A stretch of 56,059 nt of DNA from Thermoleophilaceae bacterium (GTDB lineage: Bacteria; Actinomycetota; Thermoleophilia; Solirubrobacterales; JACPNS01), in contig JAEMSX010000011.1 of NCBI GenBank assembly GCA_016462645.1, forward strand, positions 1-56,059, in the 5' to 3' direction. The first letter of the stretch is position 1, and the number at the start of each line of letters is the position of its first letter. The notes beneath the pieces are model-generated. The model was not told the origin of the DNA and did not search any database. It worked only from the letters and a program-made list of their open reading frames with translations. This document shows positions 53,093-56,059 of the stretch, one piece after another. Position numbers and translations under genes: made by a program.

Positions 53093-53920
53093 ATGCTCAG
53101 CGACTACCACGTGCACCTGCGCCCAGACGGCCCGGGTTCTGAATTCGAGAAGTACATGACCGCCGAGAACGCCGACCGCTATCGCGCCGCGGCAGAGGAG
53201 GCGGGGATCGAAGAGCTCGGAGTGAGCGAGCACATCTACCGCTTCAAACAGGCGCTGGCGATCTGGGATCACCCGTACTGGCTGGGCGCCGCGGTCGACG
53301 ACATCGACGCCTACGAGGCGTACGTCCGCGAGGAGACCGACCTGCGGCTCGGGATCGAAGCCGACTTCATCCACGGCCGCGAGGACAAGATTGAAGAGGT
53401 CCTCTCGGGGCACGACTGGGACTACGTGATCGGCTCGGTGCACTTCCTGAAGCAGGCCGCGCTCGACATGGACACCTACGACATCTGGCGCGAGCGCTCG
53501 GACCCGGCCGACATCTGGCGCGAGTACTTCCAGACGCTCGGCGAAGCCGCGCGGACGGGCCTTTACGACATCATGGCCCATCCCGATCTCGTGAAGTACT
53601 GGGGCAAGGATCGCCCGATCCCCGAGGGGGACCTGCGCTTCTTCTACGAGCCCGCGATCGAGGCGTTCGCGGAAGCCGGCGTGACGGTCGAGATGTCCAC
53701 GGCCGGACTGCGCAAGCCGATCGGCGAGATCTACCCGGCACCGGCCTTCATCGACATGTGTCTCGATGCCGGCCTGAAATTCGCGCTGTCCTCTGACGCG
53801 CACGAGCCTTTGTATGTCGGTCACGGATACGAGCAGGCCGTCGAGCTGCTGGGTGAGCACGGCATCACCGAACTCGCCAAGTTCGAGGGCCGCAAGCGCA
53901 CGCTGGAGCCGATCGGGTGA
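53093..53920 (+). CDS. PHP-family phosphoesterase, histidinol-phosphatase-like
   Basis: 275 residues. PHP metal motifs: MLSDYHVHLRPDGPG, LGVSEHIYRFKQAL, GIEADFIHGREDKIEEVL, VIGSVHFLKQAALDMDTYDI, MAHPDLVKYWG and SSDAHEPLYVGHGYEQAVEL. This is the HisK/HisJ type, hydrolysing histidinol phosphate or related phosphates. The true substrate is not certain. Its stop overlaps the ispF start by four bases (GTGA), so the two are coupled. Confidence 0.85.
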   Translation: MLSDYHVHLRPDGPGSEFEKYMTAENADRYRAAAEEAGIEELGVSEHIYRFKQALAIWDHPYWLGAAVDDIDAYEAYVREETDLRLGIEADFIHGREDKIEEVLSGHDWDYVIGSVHFLKQAALDMDTYDIWRERSDPADIWREYFQTLGEAARTGLYDIMAHPDLVKYWGKDRPIPEGDLRFFYEPAIEAFAEAGVTVEMSTAGLRKPIGEIYPAPAFIDMCLDAGLKFALSSDAHEPLYVGHGYEQAVELLGEHGITELAKFEGRKRTLEPIG

Positions 53921-54414
53921 ACGGCGGGTTCGTACGCACCGGGCTCGGCTGGGACACCCACCAGTACGCCGACGGCCGGCCGCTGGTGGTGGGCGGCGTC
54001 GCGATCGAGCACCCGCGCGGACTGCTCGGGCACTCCGATGCGGATGTCCTGACGCACTCGATCGCCGATGCGGTCCTGGGGGCTGGAGCGCTGGGCGACA
54101 TCGGCGAACACTTCCCCGACAGCGATCCCGAATGGAAGGACGCGGACTCCGTCGAGCTGCTCGCCCGCTGCGCCGAGATGGTGCGCGAGCGCGGGCTGTT
54201 CGTTGTGAACGTTGACGCCACGGTGATCGCCGAGGAACCGATGATGGGCGGCCACCGCGCGCAGATGGTTTTCAACCTCGCCGCCGCGCTCGGCGTTGGC
54301 CACGACGCGGTGAACGTGAAGTTCACGCGCGGCGAGGGCATGGGGTATCTCGGGCGCGCTGAAGGTGTGGCCGCGATGGCCGTCGCCACGCTCGCGCCGG
54401 TCCCCGAGGTCTGA
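53917..54414 (+). CDS. ispF: 2-C-methyl-D-erythritol 2,4-cyclodiphosphate synthase
   Basis: 165 residues from GTG 53917. Fifth step of the MEP pathway. Zinc site Asp/His in GLGWDTHQYADGRPLVVGG and a His in LLGHSDADVLTHSIADAVLG. Further motifs are AGALGDIGEHFPDSDPEWKD, VVNVDATVIAEEPMMGGHR and the C-terminal FTRGEGMGYLGRAEGVAAMA. gltX starts two bases after the stop. ispD and ispF are separated here by a two-component pair and a PHP gene. Confidence 0.95.
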   Translation: MNGGFVRTGLGWDTHQYADGRPLVVGGVAIEHPRGLLGHSDADVLTHSIADAVLGAGALGDIGEHFPDSDPEWKDADSVELLARCAEMVRERGLFVVNVDATVIAEEPMMGGHRAQMVFNLAAALGVGHDAVNVKFTRGEGMGYLGRAEGVAAMAVATLAPVPEV

Positions 54415-54416
54415 CC

Positions 54417-55592
54417 GTGATCCGGGCGCGGTTTGCTCCGTCGCCTACGGGCTCGCTGCATGTGGGCTCCGCGCGGACGGCGCTCTTCAACTGGCTGTTC
54501 GTTCGCGCGAACAACGGCCGCCTGCTTCTGCGCTTTGACGACACGGATTCGGATCGTTCCGAAGTCGAACTGGAGCCGGCGATCCTCGCGGACCTCGAGT
54601 GGCTCGGCCTGGACTGGGACGACGGACCGGTCCACCAGAGCGATCGCGTCGCGCGGTACGAGGAGGTTCTGGCCGAGCTGCCGGTATCCCGCCGCGACGG
54701 CGCGTATGAGTTTGAGGGCCGCGTGATCGCGCGCTCTGATGGATCGCCGTTGTACCACCTGGCCACAGCGGTGGATGATGTCGACGATGCGATCTCGCAC
54801 GTGTTGCGCGGTCGCGACCATCTGACCAACACGGAACTTCAGATCGCGATCATCCGGGCCATGGGCGCCGAGCCGCCCGAGTACGTGCACGCGCCGCTGA
54901 TCATCTTTGAGGGCGGGGCGAAGATCTCCAAGCGTGAGGGTTCGGGCGCGGTGTCCGTGGCCGACCTGCGCGCGGCGGGCTTTCCGGCGTCCGCGGTCTG
55001 CAACGCGCTGGCGTTGTCGCTGGCGGACTACGGGACCGAGGAGCTGATGTTGTCGCTGCCCGCGATGGCCTCGCGGTTCGATCTCGAGCGCCTCCACTCA
55101 GCCGACTCGCAGTTCGACGAGGACAAGCTGCACTGGATCTCCGGGCACCACATTCGGGAAATGGACGCGTCCGCGTTCGGCGGGTTTCTTGCGGAGTTCG
55201 GCAGCGGGTCGTTGCCGGAAGTCGCGGTGGAGGCTGCGCAGACCGGCGGGGACACGTTCGTCGAATGCGCGGCCGTCGGGCACGCGCTGGTCGATCCACC
55301 TCTGCCCGACGATGAGGCCTTGGATGCGATCGTCGCGCCCGAGACCGCGGCGGCATTCACGGCGCTTGACGCGCTGGTTCGCGAGTGGCCGATCGACGTC
55401 GAGACAGCCCGACGCGAGTTCGACGCCCTGAAGGGCGCACTGAAGGCTGAGGGGATTTCGCTCGGTACGGCGCTGCACGGTTTGCGCGCGGTTCTGACGG
55501 GCCGTACGCAGGGGCCGGAGTTCCCGTACGTGCTGGCGACGCTCACGCCGGAACGTTTCGCGAAAGCACGGTCGCAACTTTCGGTTACATAG
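54417..55592 (+). CDS. gltX: Glutamyl-tRNA synthetase, unusually short
   Basis: 391 residues from GTG 54417, against the usual 460-490. HIGH-type motif FAPSPTGSLHVGSARTALFN (His15-Ser18) and KMSKS-type KISKREG with Lys169, about 70 residues earlier than in typical GluRS. The connective-peptide segment that normally follows the QSxR region and carries the zinc/CP1 part is shortened to DGAYEFEGRVIARSDGSPLY. The C-terminal anticodon-binding region is present (LHWISGHHIREMDAS; EFPYVLATLTPERFAKA). GluQ-RS is shorter and lacks that region. It probably charges tRNA-Glu, but a second GluRS elsewhere cannot be excluded. Confidence 0.88.
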   Translation: MIRARFAPSPTGSLHVGSARTALFNWLFVRANNGRLLLRFDDTDSDRSEVELEPAILADLEWLGLDWDDGPVHQSDRVARYEEVLAELPVSRRDGAYEFEGRVIARSDGSPLYHLATAVDDVDDAISHVLRGRDHLTNTELQIAIIRAMGAEPPEYVHAPLIIFEGGAKISKREGSGAVSVADLRAAGFPASAVCNALALSLADYGTEELMLSLPAMASRFDLERLHSADSQFDEDKLHWISGHHIREMDASAFGGFLAEFGSGSLPEVAVEAAQTGGDTFVECAAVGHALVDPPLPDDEALDAIVAPETAAAFTALDALVREWPIDVETARREFDALKGALKAEGISLGTALHGLRAVLTGRTQGPEFPYVLATLTPERFAKARSQLSVT

Positions 55593-55609
55593 AACGGTTA
55601 CGTCTGCCG

Positions 55610-56059
55610 ATGCTGTTCGCAATGACTTCCGCCCGGATGACATCGCTGTCTGTCGCGATCGCGATCGCCGCGTCAATCGCGCTTTCCTGCGCGGGTAGCG
55701 CAGCGGCGTTGGTCCTCGACCCGACGTTCGGCACGAAGGGAATAACGACGGTTCCTGCGGCGAAGGGCTATTACGGCACGTCGGAACGGGAGGGGATTGA
55801 GCGGCCCGGCGGTGGCTATCTCGTGGCTGGCGCAGCCAACCCGGATGAGGGTTGGGAATCCGAATGGATGGTCGCGGCCGTTGATGTAAACGGCAATCCA
55901 GACAGGGCGTTCGGCAAACGCGGTCGCGTGATGCTTCCGAAGAAACTCGGACCGCGGTTCCTGCGCGGCACATCGGCGGACGCGATCGCGCTCCAGCCCG
56001 ACGGCAAGATCCTCGTCGGCAGCACAGTGAATGTCGCGACCAATCGCGACTTCCGGGAG
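55610..56059 (+). CDS. Secreted delta-60-repeat protein, 3'-truncated by the window edge
   Basis: 150 codons visible from ATG 55610 (ATG 55622 or 55637 are alternatives). Signal peptide SLSVAIAIAASIALSCAGSA. The mature part begins LDPTFGTKGITTV and contains DAIALQPDGKILVGSTVN and NRDF, the pattern of delta-60 repeats, which form beta-propeller-like surface proteins. Function unknown. Frame is open to the last base. Confidence 0.75.
   Translation, partial: MLFAMTSARMTSLSVAIAIAASIALSCAGSAAALVLDPTFGTKGITTVPAAKGYYGTSEREGIERPGGGYLVAGAANPDEGWESEWMVAAVDVNGNPDRAFGKRGRVMLPKKLGPRFLRGTSADAIALQPDGKILVGSTVNVATNRDFRE

Overview
The window is a high-GC actinobacterial chromosome segment. The housekeeping genes (CarD, DisA, ClpC, RadA and the ispD/ispF pair) together with a secreted RTX-type protein and a delta-60-repeat protein suggest a deep-branching actinobacterium of the Thermoleophilia/Solirubrobacterales type. 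That placement is inferred from gene content and style, not from a search.

Left housekeeping arm (1-12.9 kb): the 3' end of greA, a secreted RTX-repeat protein, two small genes of unknown role, lysS, a WcbI-like gene, and a divergent three-gene operon (carrier protein, acyl-CoA dehydrogenase, amino acid:[carrier protein] ligase). These are followed by clpC, a CysE-like acyltransferase and radA. The carrier protein gene appears to start at ATT and has a good promoter in front of it. radA appears leaderless and carries a LexA-box-like palindrome over its -10 element.

Exopolysaccharide island (12.9-47.1 kb): about 34 kb of surface-polymer genes, most simply read as two Wzx/Wzy-type loci side by side. 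Locus A (12.9-26.8 kb) has an initiating sugar transferase, a GT4, two tandem secreted GH16 enzymes, a Wzz/BY-kinase-like protein with destroyed Walker motifs, a Wzy/O-antigen ligase, a hexapeptide acyltransferase, an FkbM methyltransferase, another GT4, a flippase and an SGNH hydrolase. Locus B (27-47 kb) has an intact BY-kinase with a six-fold Gly-Tyr tail, a CpsB-type phosphatase, a secreted clan-A glycosidase, a second initiating transferase, two small secreted or membrane proteins, two more Wzy/ligase proteins, five glycosyltransferases, an acetyltransferase, a second flippase and a second FkbM methyltransferase. The middle of locus B (about 33.7-44.2 kb) looks visibly less GC-rich in its codon choice than the flanks.

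Right edge and right housekeeping arm (47.1-56 kb): a PNPOx-fold protein and a RAYT/Y1 (IS200-like) transposase ending in a 15-bp hairpin, then disA, carD, ispD, a divergent response regulator/histidine kinase pair, a PHP phosphoesterase, ispF, an unusually short gltX, and the start of a delta-60-repeat secreted protein.

Taken together: lysS-clpC-radA and disA-carD-ispD-ispF-gltX are the two halves of a gene neighbourhood that is contiguous in many Gram-positive bacteria, with radA directly next to disA. Here the polysaccharide island sits exactly between radA and disA, with a transposase-like gene at its right edge. Other points worth checking are the aminoacyl-carrier-protein cassette, two apparent ATT start codons (carrier protein and carD), the pseudokinase/kinase Wzz pair, and the truncated GluRS. 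No tRNA, rRNA or CRISPR array was seen.
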